A stretch of DNA of 64,000 nt from Natrinema pellirubrum DSM 15624 (lineage in GTDB: Archaea > Halobacteriota > Halobacteria > Halobacteriales > Natrialbaceae): assembly GCF_000230735.2 (NCBI RefSeq), contig NC_019962.1:1302001-1366000 (forward strand), in the 5' to 3' direction. Every line of letters starts with the position of its first letter. Position 1 is the stretch's first letter. Positions 17,182 to 25,541 of the stretch are shown in pieces. The translations under genes were made by a program, and so were the position numbers. The notes below the pieces were generated by a model that was not told the DNA's origin, made no database searches, and saw only the letters and a list, made by a program, of their open reading frames with translations.

Positions 17182-18252
17182 TTACTCGAGGTCCGCACCG
17201 ACCGCGTCCTCGACCGAGGCGAACCCATCACGCTCGAGCAACGCGGCCAGTCCGCGGTTGATCCGCTTTGCGGTCGAGGGGCCCTGATAGACGAACCCGG
17301 TATACAACTGGACCAGCGAGGCACCGGCCCGGATCTTCGCGTAGGCGCTTTCGGCGGAATCGACGCCGCCGACGCCGACGATCGGCAGGTCGCCGTCGGT
17401 GTACTCGGCGAGCGACCGAATGACGGCCGTCGAGCGGTCCGCGATCGGCTTGCCGCTGAGCCCGCCCCACTCCTCCTGCTCGGGCGACGTGAGTCCCTCG
17501 CGGCTCGTCGAGGTGTTGGTCGCGACGATGCCGTCGAGGCCGAACTCCTGAACGATGTCGACGAGATCGAAGATCGACTCTTCGGGGTCGTCGGGGCCGA
17601 TCTTCACCAGTATCGGCACGTCGCGATCGTTCTCGGCCTCGAGGGTCTCGAAGATCGCCCGCAGATGCTCGGGCGACCCCTCGTCGAACTCCTCGGGCGT
17701 GTTCGGACAGGAGACGTTGACGACGACGTAGTCGGCAAAGGGCGAGAGCCGGTCGAAAACCCGGCGATAGTCCTCGATGGCTTCGGCTTCGCTCGAGGAG
17801 TTCATTTTGCCGATGTTCACGCCGAGCGGAATCCCGGGCGTGCCGTCTGCCTCGAGCCGCGACTTGACCCGTTCCATCCCCTGCCCGTTGAAGCCCATCC
17901 GGTTGATCATCCCCTCGTCCTCGCGCAGCCGGAAGAGGCGGGGCCGATCGTTGCCCGCCTGCGGGTAGGGCGTGACGGTGCCGATCTCGACGAAGCCGAA
18001 GCCGAGCGCCTCGAGCGCGTGGGTCACTTCGGCGTTCTTGTCGAAGCCGGCCGCGACCCCGACCGGGTTCGGGAACGTGGTATCGAAGCGGTCGACCTCG
18101 AGAGCTGGATCGTCGTACCGATACGCATACGAGAGCGCCGCCCGCGTCGGTCGCGTCGACTGAGCCGCCCGGAGCGTCCGTTTGCCCAGGTCGTGGGCCG
18201 TCTCGGCCGGCAGTTTGAACGCGAGGGGGCGGACCCGCGAGTACAGCGTCAT
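17182..18252 (-). CDS. pyrD: Dihydroorotate dehydrogenase, quinone-type (class 2)
   Basis: This enzyme oxidises dihydroorotate to orotate in pyrimidine synthesis, passing electrons through FMN to membrane quinone. The 356-residue protein has the class-2 N-terminal helix region (LYSRVRPLAFKLPAETAHDL), VGVAAGFDKNAEV, IGTVTPYPQAGNDRPRLFRL, GVNIGKMN, KIGPD and the FMN-binding GVGGVDS. In NVSCPNTP the catalytic-base position is cysteine, where textbook class-2 enzymes such as E. coli PyrD have serine. The start at 18252 matches the usual N-terminus; a longer in-frame extension overlaps the region after the MmgE/PrpD gene. It is transcribed towards the small acidic gene. Confidence 0.95.
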   Translation of the reverse strand: MTLYSRVRPLAFKLPAETAHDLGKRTLRAAQSTRPTRAALSYAYRYDDPALEVDRFDTTFPNPVGVAAGFDKNAEVTHALEALGFGFVEIGTVTPYPQAGNDRPRLFRLREDEGMINRMGFNGQGMERVKSRLEADGTPGIPLGVNIGKMNSSSEAEAIEDYRRVFDRLSPFADYVVVNVSCPNTPEEFDEGSPEHLRAIFETLEAENDRDVPILVKIGPDDPEESIFDLVDIVQEFGLDGIVATNTSTSREGLTSPEQEEWGGLSGKPIADRSTAVIRSLAEYTDGDLPIVGVGGVDSAESAYAKIRAGASLVQLYTGFVYQGPSTAKRINRGLAALLERDGFASVEDAVGADLE

Positions 18253-18327
18253 TGCCGGGACGTGGGGGCGGCCAACAGGTAAACGTCCCGAAGCGGCGCG
18301 CCCGGTCGCTCGAGGGGCCGTCCGCAA

Positions 18328-19686
18328 TCAGAGCGACTCGAGGACTTCGCTCACGTCCGCGACGGATCGCAAATCGTCCAGCGCTGCCAGCGCGTCGTCG
18401 GTGGCGACCGCAGTCGGCGCGCGGTCGGCACACATCCGGAACTTCTCGCACAGTTCGTCGATCGAGAGCGGGTCGTCGTGGGTGCCCGGCGGCCGCTCTC
18501 GGGTGCGTTCGTACGTCTCGCCGCTGCGGGTCGTTACCGCGACCCGGGCGGCGTTGGAGTCGTAGGCCAGCCCGTCGCCGACGGTCAGCGTGACCCGCTC
18601 ACGGACGGTCTGGACCGCGGGTTCGTCGATGGAGTCCCGATCGAAGGCGGCGAGTCCGACATCCCGGCGGGCGATCGCGCGCCCGATCAGGTACGGCATC
18701 GAGAACTTGGCCTCGAGTCCCGTCTCCGGATCGTCGTGGGCCAGCGCGTCGGCCGCGCCCTGCGAGGCCGTCACGGTCACGTCGTCGATCGCGTCGGGCT
18801 CGAGGTCGTACTCGTCGGCAAGCCCGATCGCGGCGTCGATCGCGGCGTGGGTGTAGTAACAGCAGGGATACTTCTTGACGTCGATGCCGTCCTCGAGGAT
18901 CGACCAGCGGTCGCCGAGGGCGGGCAGGGCCCCGAGGTCGGGCTCGCCGTCGCCGCGATAGAGGTCGAAGAAGCCGCGCTCGCCGTCGATCGCCGTCGAA
19001 TCCGCGGTCGCGCCCTCGGCGGCGAGCAGGGCAGCGGTCGTCCCGGAGCGAGCGGCCTGGCCCGCGTGGACCGGCTTGGTCGTCGAGCCGAAGTTGCGCT
19101 TGAGGCCGGCCGGCATCGAGGCAGCGATCGAGAGCGCGTGTGCGGTCCGCGCGGCCGAGAGGTCGAGCAGGTTCGCCACCGCCGCGGCGGCGCCGAAGAG
19201 ACCGATCGTCGAGGTGGCGTGCCAGCCGCCCTCGTAGTGGCCGGGACTGATGGGGCTCGAGAGGGAGTGTTGGGTCTCGAAGCCGGCGACGAAGGCCGTC
19301 AGCAGGTCCCGGCCGCTCGCGCCCTCGCGCTCCCCGACCGCTAGCAGCGGGGCGACCATCGGTACGCTGGGGTGGCCGTCCATCGCGGCCAGCGCGACGT
19401 CGTCGAAGTCGAGCGCGTGGCCGGCGGTCGCGTTCACGAAGACGGCGTCGGACAGCGGCAGTCGGTCGTCGCGACCGAGAACCGTCGTCTCGCCGTGGCC
19501 GTCGCTTGCCGTGACCGCGGCGATACTGCCGGCCTCGGCGTCCGCGCCCGCGAGGGTCACGCCGACGGTGTCGAGGATCGCCCGTTCGGTGAGTCGAAGC
19601 GCGTCCTCGGGAACGTCGGCGGCGGCGAGCGAACTCACGAACGTCGCGAGGTCGGTCGCGACCCCGCCCGCGTCTGCGTCCGTCAT
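18328..19686 (-). CDS. MmgE/PrpD family protein (2-methylcitrate dehydratase-like)
   Basis: The 452-residue protein has the family fold throughout. LTERAILDTVGVTLAG, NATAGHALDFDDVALAAMDGHPS (quoted in part: GHALDFDD), the HSLSSPISPGHYEGGWHATS region and KKYPCCYYTHAAIDA are present. Members dehydrate 2-methylcitrate or decarboxylate cis-aconitate, but many are uncharacterised. No methylcitrate synthase or lyase is nearby, so propionate oxidation by the methylcitrate cycle is not supported here. It is divergent from the small MaoC gene and near a CoA-transferase/acyl-CoA dehydrogenase set, suggesting a branched or hydroxylated dicarboxylic acid substrate. The start at 19686 gives MTDADAGGVATDL. 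Confidence 0.9.
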   Translation of the reverse strand: MTDADAGGVATDLATFVSSLAAADVPEDALRLTERAILDTVGVTLAGADAEAGSIAAVTASDGHGETTVLGRDDRLPLSDAVFVNATAGHALDFDDVALAAMDGHPSVPMVAPLLAVGEREGASGRDLLTAFVAGFETQHSLSSPISPGHYEGGWHATSTIGLFGAAAAVANLLDLSAARTAHALSIAASMPAGLKRNFGSTTKPVHAGQAARSGTTAALLAAEGATADSTAIDGERGFFDLYRGDGEPDLGALPALGDRWSILEDGIDVKKYPCCYYTHAAIDAAIGLADEYDLEPDAIDDVTVTASQGAADALAHDDPETGLEAKFSMPYLIGRAIARRDVGLAAFDRDSIDEPAVQTVRERVTLTVGDGLAYDSNAARVAVTTRSGETYERTRERPPGTHDDPLSIDELCEKFRMCADRAPTAVATDDALAALDDLRSVADVSEVLESL

Positions 19687-19818
19687 GTCGTGTTCGTCTC
19701 TCGGGCAGCGGCATAATCGTGGCCCCGCCGGTCGACTTTTTGACCGGTCGCCGACCCGAGGCCAGCCCGACGCGACGCCGCGACGGAGTCTCGCACGCAC
19801 CGCCGCGTCCACAGGCAG

Positions 19819-19826
19819 TTTTAGTA
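19819..19826 (+). promoter_or_regulatory. TATA box for the 19850 MaoC gene
   Basis: TTTTAGTA lies 24-31 bases before the ATG at 19850, supporting that start and a leaderless transcript. Confidence 0.5.
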
Positions 19827-19849
19827 TCGTGGCCACACGGGACAGTCGT

Positions 19850-20233
19850 ATGCACGAGCCGACCGAAGGCGACCGCCATTCCTTCGAACGGGCGTTTACG
19901 ACCGACGACGTCCGCCGGTTCGCCGACCTCTCACAGGACACCCAACCCCGCCACACCGAGCCCGACGCGGACGGCCGACTGCTGGTCCACGGCCTGCTGA
20001 CCGCGACGCTACCGACCAAGATCGGCGGCGACCTCGAGGTGCTGGCCAGGACGATGACCTTCGAGTTCGTCCGGCCGGTCTACACCGGCGAGACGATCGC
20101 CTGTACGCTGACGATCACGGCCGTCACGGAACGGGACGACCGCTACGACCTCGAGGGGGAGGTCGTCTGCGAAAACGAGGACGGCGAGGTCGTCCTGACC
20201 GCGAGCCTCGAGGGACTCGTCGAAAAGGCGTAG
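19850..20233 (+). CDS. MaoC-like hotdog-fold dehydratase, single domain
   Basis: The 127-residue hotdog-fold protein begins with a FERAFTTDDVRRFADLSQDTQP segment (quoted in part: FTTDDVRRFADLSQD). This is the usual (R)-enoyl-CoA hydratase-like opening, whose catalytic aspartate and histidine occur in SQDTQPRHTEPD and VHGLLTATL. The C-terminus EVVLTASLEGLVEKA is the typical last strand. It would hydrate or dehydrate an acyl-CoA. It is convergent with the CoA-transferase, leaving three bases between stops, and divergent from MmgE/PrpD. The frame extends far upstream but only as a shadow. Confidence 0.85.
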   Translation: MHEPTEGDRHSFERAFTTDDVRRFADLSQDTQPRHTEPDADGRLLVHGLLTATLPTKIGGDLEVLARTMTFEFVRPVYTGETIACTLTITAVTERDDRYDLEGEVVCENEDGEVVLTASLEGLVEKA

Positions 20234-20236
20234 GTT

Positions 20237-21415
20237 TCAGATCACGTCCGCGTCGCGCAACTCCTCGATCTCCGCGCTCGAGTAGCCAAGCGCCGCGAGG
20301 ACGTCCTCGGTATCCTCGCCCAGGTCGGGCATCGGTTCGGCCGCGAACTCGAGTTCGCTCGAGTCGATCGGGGTGTCGACGTAGGGGACGGGGCCGTCCT
20401 CGGTCTCGAACTCCTTGACGAGATCGAGGTGGTCGGCCTGTGGATGATCGAGGACATCGTCGAGTTCGTTGACGTCGCCCCACGGGATGCCCGCCTCGGC
20501 CAGCCGTTCGGCCCAGTAATCGCGGGGGTAGTCGGCGATCAGGTCCTCGATCAGCGGCTCGAGCATCCCGCGGTTTTCGACGCGCTTCTCGTTCGTTTCG
20601 AAGCGCTCGTCCTCGAGCAGGTCGGGGCGCTCGAGGACGTCCGTACAGAGCAGTTCCCAGTGGGCCTCGCTCAGGATGGCGAAATTGACGGACTGGTCGT
20701 CGGCCGTCTCGTGGGGACCGTAGGGGGTCAGCAGGTGGTGGCGCATCCCGATCCGCTCGGGAATCTCGTCGGTGTGCCAGTACTTGTGGGGGAAGTAGCC
20801 GAGCCATGAGAGGATGCCGCCGAACATCGTGACGTCGAGTTCCTGGCCCTCGCCGGTGCGCTCGCGGTGAAAGAGCGCGAGCAGCGTCGAGATGGTGCCG
20901 TAGGTCGCGGCGTTGATGTCACAGATGCTCAGCGGGATCTTGGCCGGAGCGTCGGGCGAGCCGTTCATCGGAATGAGGCCGGTCTCGCCCTGCATGACCA
21001 TATCGTAGGCCTTGCGGTCCTCGTAGGGGCCGTCGCGGCCGTAGCCCGAGATGTTGAGATAGATCACGTCGTCGTTGTACTCGGTCACGTCCTCGTAGCC
21101 GACGCCGAGTCGCTCGACCACGCCTGGCGAGTAGTTCTGGACGATCACGTCGGCCTCGGCGGCCAGCTCGCGGAAGACCGCGCGGCCCGCGTCGGCTTTC
21201 AGGTTCAACTCGACACTGAGCTTGTTCCGGTCGACCCAGACGTGGGCCGACGAGTCGCCGTAGACGGCCGTGTCCCAGTGGCGGTTGACGTCGCCGACGC
21301 CCGGGCGCTCGACCTTGATCACCTCCGCGCCGAAGTCCCCCAGCAGCCGGGTACACAGCGGCGCGCTGATCCCGCTCTCTAAACTGACGACCGTGATATC
21401 CTCGAGCGCGAGCAT
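20237..21415 (-). CDS. Family III (CaiB/BaiF) CoA-transferase
   Basis: The 392-residue protein moves CoA between an acyl-CoA and a free acid via an aspartyl anhydride. It begins with the family start MLALEDITVVSLE, followed by GDFGAEVIKVERPGVGD, DRNKLSVELNLK and QNYSPGVVERLGV. The IPLSICDINAATYG segment contains the candidate catalytic aspartate. The ending EDVLAALGYSSAEIEELR is the family C-terminus. It overlaps the upstream MaoC gene by one base (TGATG), so the two are translationally coupled and probably share a substrate. The acid is unknown; succinate, mesaconate, citramalate or similar are candidates. Confidence 0.93.
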   Translation of the reverse strand: MLALEDITVVSLESGISAPLCTRLLGDFGAEVIKVERPGVGDVNRHWDTAVYGDSSAHVWVDRNKLSVELNLKADAGRAVFRELAAEADVIVQNYSPGVVERLGVGYEDVTEYNDDVIYLNISGYGRDGPYEDRKAYDMVMQGETGLIPMNGSPDAPAKIPLSICDINAATYGTISTLLALFHRERTGEGQELDVTMFGGILSWLGYFPHKYWHTDEIPERIGMRHHLLTPYGPHETADDQSVNFAILSEAHWELLCTDVLERPDLLEDERFETNEKRVENRGMLEPLIEDLIADYPRDYWAERLAEAGIPWGDVNELDDVLDHPQADHLDLVKEFETEDGPVPYVDTPIDSSELEFAAEPMPDLGEDTEDVLAALGYSSAEIEELRDADVI

Positions 21416-21993
21416 CAGCAGTCCTCCGGCTGCGTGCCGATCCCCTCGGGCCAGCCCGGCGGCTCCGCGGCGGAAGGCTCGGCGTACTCGCGTTTCAGCA
21501 CCATCGGGGTGCGCTCCAAGCTCAGGACAAGGTCGTCGTGCTGGTTGTACGCCCGGAGTTCGGTCTCGACGATGCCGACGTGGTCGCGGGACTCGAGTTC
21601 GCGCTTCGATCGAACCTCGCTCTCGGCGAAGATGGTGTCGCCGTGAAAGACGGGATTGTGGTGGCGAACGTCGTCGTAGCCCAGATTCGCGGTGGCGTTG
21701 ACCGAGACATCGATGACGCTCATCCCGACGGCCGTCGCAATGACGACGAGTCCGTTGACGAGACGCTCGCCGAACTCCGTCTCCGCGGCGTAGGCCTCAT
21801 TGAAGTGCATCGGGTTGCAATTCATCGTCACGTTGGTCAGCCAGACGTTGTCCGTCTCGGTGACGGTCCGGCCGAAGGGGTGCTTGTAGACGTCGCCGAC
21901 TGCGAAGTCCTCGTAGTAGCGGCCGTGCCAGCCTTCGACGAGGCGTTTGTCGGTCTGTTCGTCCGCGTCGTCGGTGTCGCTGTCGTCGGTCAT
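21415..21993 (-). CDS. MaoC family dehydratase (mesaconyl-CoA-hydratase-like)
   Basis: The 192-residue single hotdog domain has RYYEDFAVGDVYKHPFGRTV, TETDNVWLTNVTMNCNPMHF with the catalytic Asp/Asn-His region, and FGERLVNGLVVIATAVGMSV. It resembles beta-methylmalyl/mesaconyl-CoA hydratase proteins but is about half the length of the fused double-hotdog enzymes. It is coupled to the CoA-transferase, with the acyl-CoA dehydrogenase upstream, so it should hydrate the enoyl-CoA formed by that dehydrogenase. Substrate is not proved. Confidence 0.88.
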   Translation of the reverse strand: MTDDSDTDDADEQTDKRLVEGWHGRYYEDFAVGDVYKHPFGRTVTETDNVWLTNVTMNCNPMHFNEAYAAETEFGERLVNGLVVIATAVGMSVIDVSVNATANLGYDDVRHHNPVFHGDTIFAESEVRSKRELESRDHVGIVETELRAYNQHDDLVLSLERTPMVLKREYAEPSAAEPPGWPEGIGTQPEDC

Positions 21994-22019
21994 TGTCTTG
22001 GATGGAGAGCAATCGTCGG

Positions 22020-23225
22020 TCAGTACGAGCGCGACAGTCCCAGCACGTTCTCACCGATGTAGTTCAGGGCGAGCTGCTGGGTGATCGGCACCAGCCGGGT
22101 CAGTCGGGCCTCGCGGAAGTAGCGCTCGACGTCGTACTCCGTCGCGATGCCGAACCCGCCGTGGGTCTGGACCGCCGCGTCGGCCGCCTCGTAGGCCGCG
22201 TCGGCCGCGAGGAACTTCGCCGCGTTCGCGTATGCGCCCAGGTCCACGTCCTCGTCCGAGGCCGCCCGGTCGGCCGCGTTGTAGGTCAGCTGTTTGGCCG
22301 CCTGCAGGCGCGCGTAGGCCTCCGCCAGCGGGTGCTGGATCGCCTGATTCGTCCCGATCGGGCGGTCGAAGACCTCCCGGTCGGTGGCGTACTCGACGGC
22401 CCGCTCGAGCGCCAGCCGGCCCAGCCCGATGCACTCGGCGGCGATGACGAGCCGCTCCTCGTTGAGGCCATCAAGCACCTGATAGAACCCGTCGCCCTCG
22501 ACGCCGATCAGGTTCGACTCCGGAACGCGCAGGTCGTCGAACCAGAGTTCGAACGAGTGGACGAAGTCGCTGGCGGACTTGGGGATCGGCTCCATCTCGA
22601 GCGCGCCCTGTTCGTGGGCGTCCGCGAGGTCGACGAGGAACATCGAGATGCCGCGGGTGCGCTTGTCGACGTCAGCGCGGGGCGTCGTCCGCGCGACGAG
22701 GACGATGTAGTCGGAGACGTCGACGCGGGAGGTCCAGATCTTCTGGCCGTTGATGACGTACTCGTCGCCCTCCTTTTGTGCGCGCGTCTCGATCGCCGTC
22801 GAGTCCGAGCCGGCGTTGGGCTCGGTGAGGCCGAACGCCTGGATCGACGTCTCGCCGGCGGCGACGTCGGGGAGGAGATCGTCTTTGATCTCCTCGCTGG
22901 CGTACTCGACGATCGGTACGGAGTTGTAGACGCCGCCGTGGACCGCCTGCGCGGCGCTGAACCCGCCCCCGTTGGCAGCGATTTCTTCCATCATGACGAC
23001 CGTCTCTCGAGTGCCCATCCCGGCACCCCCGTACTCCGCAGGGAGCAGGATTCCCATCCACCCGTGATCCGCCAGCGCGTCGACGAACTCCTTGGGGTAT
23101 GCCCCCTCGTCGGCCCGCCGACGCCAGTACTCGCGGTCGAAGTCCGCGCAGATCTCCCGGATGTTGGACCGAACCAACTGCTGGCGTTCCGTCAGTGCCA
23201 CCGCGTCGCTGAGGAGTCGGGCCAT
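22020..23225 (-). CDS. Acyl-CoA dehydrogenase (FAD)
   Basis: The 401-residue protein introduces a 2,3 double bond into an acyl-CoA, passing electrons to ETF. It has FGLTEPNAGSDSTAI and INGQKIWTSR for FAD and substrate binding, the DREVFDRPIGTNQAIQH segment, and QTHGGFGIATEYDVERYFRE with the catalytic glutamate at about residue 363. An AT-rich patch near 23249-23260 is the probable promoter. It lies 26 bases before the MaoC gene on the same strand, so the likely operon is dehydrogenase, hydratase, CoA-transferase. Confidence 0.93.
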   Translation of the reverse strand: MARLLSDAVALTERQQLVRSNIREICADFDREYWRRRADEGAYPKEFVDALADHGWMGILLPAEYGGAGMGTRETVVMMEEIAANGGGFSAAQAVHGGVYNSVPIVEYASEEIKDDLLPDVAAGETSIQAFGLTEPNAGSDSTAIETRAQKEGDEYVINGQKIWTSRVDVSDYIVLVARTTPRADVDKRTRGISMFLVDLADAHEQGALEMEPIPKSASDFVHSFELWFDDLRVPESNLIGVEGDGFYQVLDGLNEERLVIAAECIGLGRLALERAVEYATDREVFDRPIGTNQAIQHPLAEAYARLQAAKQLTYNAADRAASDEDVDLGAYANAAKFLAADAAYEAADAAVQTHGGFGIATEYDVERYFREARLTRLVPITQQLALNYIGENVLGLSRSY

Positions 23226-23360
23226 TGGGGGATGGTCTCTCGGTCGGAAGAAAAACGTTATGTGATACCGTGGCTCGGAGGCACATTCGCCGACCGTAAC
23301 GGCCGCAGCTATTCCTCACCGACGCGTCGATCCGCTTTCCGACAGCGGGGTCGGGGTTCG

Positions 23361-23402
23361 GACGGCGATCCGATCGCTCGAGACGGCGATCCGATCGCTC
23401 GA
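23361..23402. repeat. Two exact 21-base direct repeats between catabolic genes
   Basis: Bases 23361-23381 and 23382-23402 are identical (unit starts GACGGCGATCCGATC, ends GCTCGA). They lie just after the stop of the acyl-CoA ligase. A slippage product or a protein-binding site are both possible. Confidence 0.9.
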
Positions 23403-23438
23403 GGCGGCGTCCCTGCCCCTGGCGGTGAGAACGCGACG

Positions 23439-25073
23439 TCAGTCCTCGAACCGGTCGCGGACCCGGTCCCGGAGGACGGTCTTCTGGACCTTCTCCCCGT
23501 TCGGTCCCTCGGTCGTCGGGAACTCGTCGACGACCTCGACCGCCTCGGGCACCTTGTAGTCGGCGACGCGGTCGTCGAGGAACGCCTCGAGGTCGTCGGT
23601 GGGAACGTCGCCGTCGGCGGAGACGACGAACGCGACCGGCACCTCGCCGTGGCGCGGATGGGGCGCGCCAACGACCTCGCAGGCGCGAACGGCGGGGTGG
23701 TCCTCGACGGCGGCCCCGATCTCGCGAGGCGCGACGAGAAAGCCCCGGACCCGCAGGGCGTCGTCGAGTCTCGAGCGGTAGTAGACGTAGCCGTCCGCGT
23801 CGATCTCGGCGAGGTCGCCGGTGTAGAACCACCCTTCCTCGTCGAAGGCTTCGGCGGTCGCCTCGGGCTTGTCGAGGTAGCCGTCGGCCAGCGGGTAGCC
23901 CCGGATCGCGAGTTCGCCCTCCTCGCCGGCCGGCAGTTCCGCGCGCGTTTCGGGGTCGACGATTTCCGCGTCGATCGCCGGATGGATCGGCGGGCCGCCG
24001 ACCCGTTTGCGCCGCTCGGCGGGGTCGGCCGGGTCGCCGACGAAGAGCTGGCTGTTGGCCTCAGAGAGGCCGTAGGGCTGGACGACCGGGAAGCCGAACG
24101 TCGACTCGATCCGCTCGAACAGGGCCTCGTCGAATCCCTTGCTGATGAACCCCACGACGCCCTTGTCGATGGTCTCGACCCGCGTGGCGTCGAAGGCGTC
24201 GGCCTCGAGCATGCGCTCGAACATCACGCCCAGCCCGGTGAGGTAGGTGGCGTCGTACTCGTCGACCAGCCGGATCGTCTCGTCGGGATCGAAGTGCGTC
24301 TGTGCGACGAGCATGCCGCCGGTCGCGAGGACGCTGAACAGCGTGTTGTAGCCCCAGATCCCGCAGAACGGCAGCGTCGCGACGCCGACGTCGTCCCCGT
24401 CCACGCCGAGGTGATCCGCGACGTGTGCGGAGTGGTTCAACAGCGATCGGCTCGACTGGAGACAGCCCTTTGGATCGCTCGTCGTCCCGCTCGTGTAGAA
24501 GATCGCCGCCGGGGCTTCGGGATCGGATGCGGGCTCTACGTCGTCGCTCCCCCGCGCTCGTCCCGTCGCCACCACGTCGTCGTAGTCACGCAGCGCCGGC
24601 AGTTCGGCCGACGACTCGAGGCTGACGACCGCCTCGAGGGCCGGAAACGAATCGGGATCGAACGCCTCGGGCGGTCCCGCGGCGATCTCGGGAACCGTCG
24701 CTTCGAGCATCTCGTGGTAGTCCCGTCCGAGCAGGGCGTCCTCGGTGACCAGCACCGACGCACTCGAGTCGGCGAGCATGTACTCGAGTTCGTGGCTCCG
24801 GTAGCGGGTGTTGACCGCGACGGTCGCCGCGCCGAGCATCGAGGTCGCCAGTTGGCAGGCGATCCATTCGGGGCGGTTGCCGAGCCAGACAGCGACGACA
24901 TCGCCGTCCGAGACGCCCAGTTCGGCGAGGCCAGCCGCGAGACTACGGCTCTCAGCAAGCAGGTCGTCGTACGTCCACGTCTTGCCCTCGAAGACGACGG
25001 CCCGCTGTTCCGGCCGCTCGGCCGCGACCGTCGCAATCCCCTCGTAGATGGTTTCTTCTGGCCACGTGAGCAT
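23439..25073 (-). CDS. AMP-dependent acyl-CoA synthetase/ligase
   Basis: The protein activates a carboxylic acid with ATP and CoA. From the ATG at 25073 it is 544 residues (MLTWPEETIYEGIATVAA). ATG at 25085 and GTG at 25088 are also in frame, but a TATA box at 25095-25103 sits 22-30 bases before 25073, which favours a leaderless start there. It has the ATP motif YTSGTTSDPKG, the QPYGLSEANS segment, GWFYTGDLAEIDADGYVYY, and the C-terminal lysine region GEKVQKTVLRD. It precedes the acyl-CoA dehydrogenase operon on the same strand and probably supplies its CoA thioester. Confidence 0.92.
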   Translation of the reverse strand: MLTWPEETIYEGIATVAAERPEQRAVVFEGKTWTYDDLLAESRSLAAGLAELGVSDGDVVAVWLGNRPEWIACQLATSMLGAATVAVNTRYRSHELEYMLADSSASVLVTEDALLGRDYHEMLEATVPEIAAGPPEAFDPDSFPALEAVVSLESSAELPALRDYDDVVATGRARGSDDVEPASDPEAPAAIFYTSGTTSDPKGCLQSSRSLLNHSAHVADHLGVDGDDVGVATLPFCGIWGYNTLFSVLATGGMLVAQTHFDPDETIRLVDEYDATYLTGLGVMFERMLEADAFDATRVETIDKGVVGFISKGFDEALFERIESTFGFPVVQPYGLSEANSQLFVGDPADPAERRKRVGGPPIHPAIDAEIVDPETRAELPAGEEGELAIRGYPLADGYLDKPEATAEAFDEEGWFYTGDLAEIDADGYVYYRSRLDDALRVRGFLVAPREIGAAVEDHPAVRACEVVGAPHPRHGEVPVAFVVSADGDVPTDDLEAFLDDRVADYKVPEAVEVVDEFPTTEGPNGEKVQKTVLRDRVRDRFED

Positions 25074-25094
25074 TAGGCGTGCCATCACAAACCA

Positions 25095-25103
25095 CGGATA
25101 AAA
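25095..25103 (-). promoter_or_regulatory. TATA box for the acyl-CoA ligase
   Basis: On the complement GTTTTATCC lies 22-30 bases before the ATG at 25073 and only 10-18 before the ATG at 25085, so it decides for the shorter protein. Confidence 0.55.
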
Positions 25104-25211
25104 CGGTTGCGTGCCCGGCCGTCTTCGGTTCCCGACTCGAGCGGCTGCCGTAGTTTCGGTGTTACCGCAGGATAGTCGCGTCGTTCCGCGAAATCCGGCT
25201 GGCGGACCGGC

Positions 25212-25541
25212 TCAGGCCTCGCCGACTCGTTCGGCGTCCGGCCCGAAGACCGATTCGAGCAACGTGGGGACGTCCTCGGGGGAGACGTCGGAGTACCAGC
25301 GGTTTCGCGGCTGGATCGTGATCGCGGTCCCGTCCTCGCTACAGAGGCCGAGACACGAGGTCTCGCTGACCGAGACGGCGGTCCAGAAGGCGTCGCGCTC
25401 GCGCAGCCACGCCTTGACCGCTGCGGCGGTCTCGTCGGCACCGACCGCACCACAGCTCGCGTGTTCGCCCTCGCGGTCGTTCGTACAGACGAAGACGTGG
25501 GCGTCGAGCCGCTCGGTGTGTTGCTCGGTCCGGTCGTTCAT
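25212..25541 (-). CDS. Thioredoxin-like [2Fe-2S] ferredoxin domain protein
   Basis: The 109-residue protein has the thioredoxin-like 2Fe-2S pattern. VFVCTNDREGEHASCG supplies two cysteines, and SETSCLGLCSEDG supplies the other two. It overlaps the cbtA gene by ATGA, so the two are translated together. Ferredoxins of this type accompany cobalt-chelatase or cobalt-transport genes in haloarchaea. A redox role in cobalt handling is inference. Confidence 0.88.
   Translation of the reverse strand: MNDRTEQHTERLDAHVFVCTNDREGEHASCGAVGADETAAAVKAWLRERDAFWTAVSVSETSCLGLCSEDGTAITIQPRNRWYSDVSPEDVPTLLESVFGPDAERVGEA

Noticed and set aside
21993-25076. 1027-codon plus-strand frame
   Set aside because: It is a shadow of the acyl-CoA dehydrogenase and ligase genes, with Arg/Gly/Val-rich composition and no recognisable domain.
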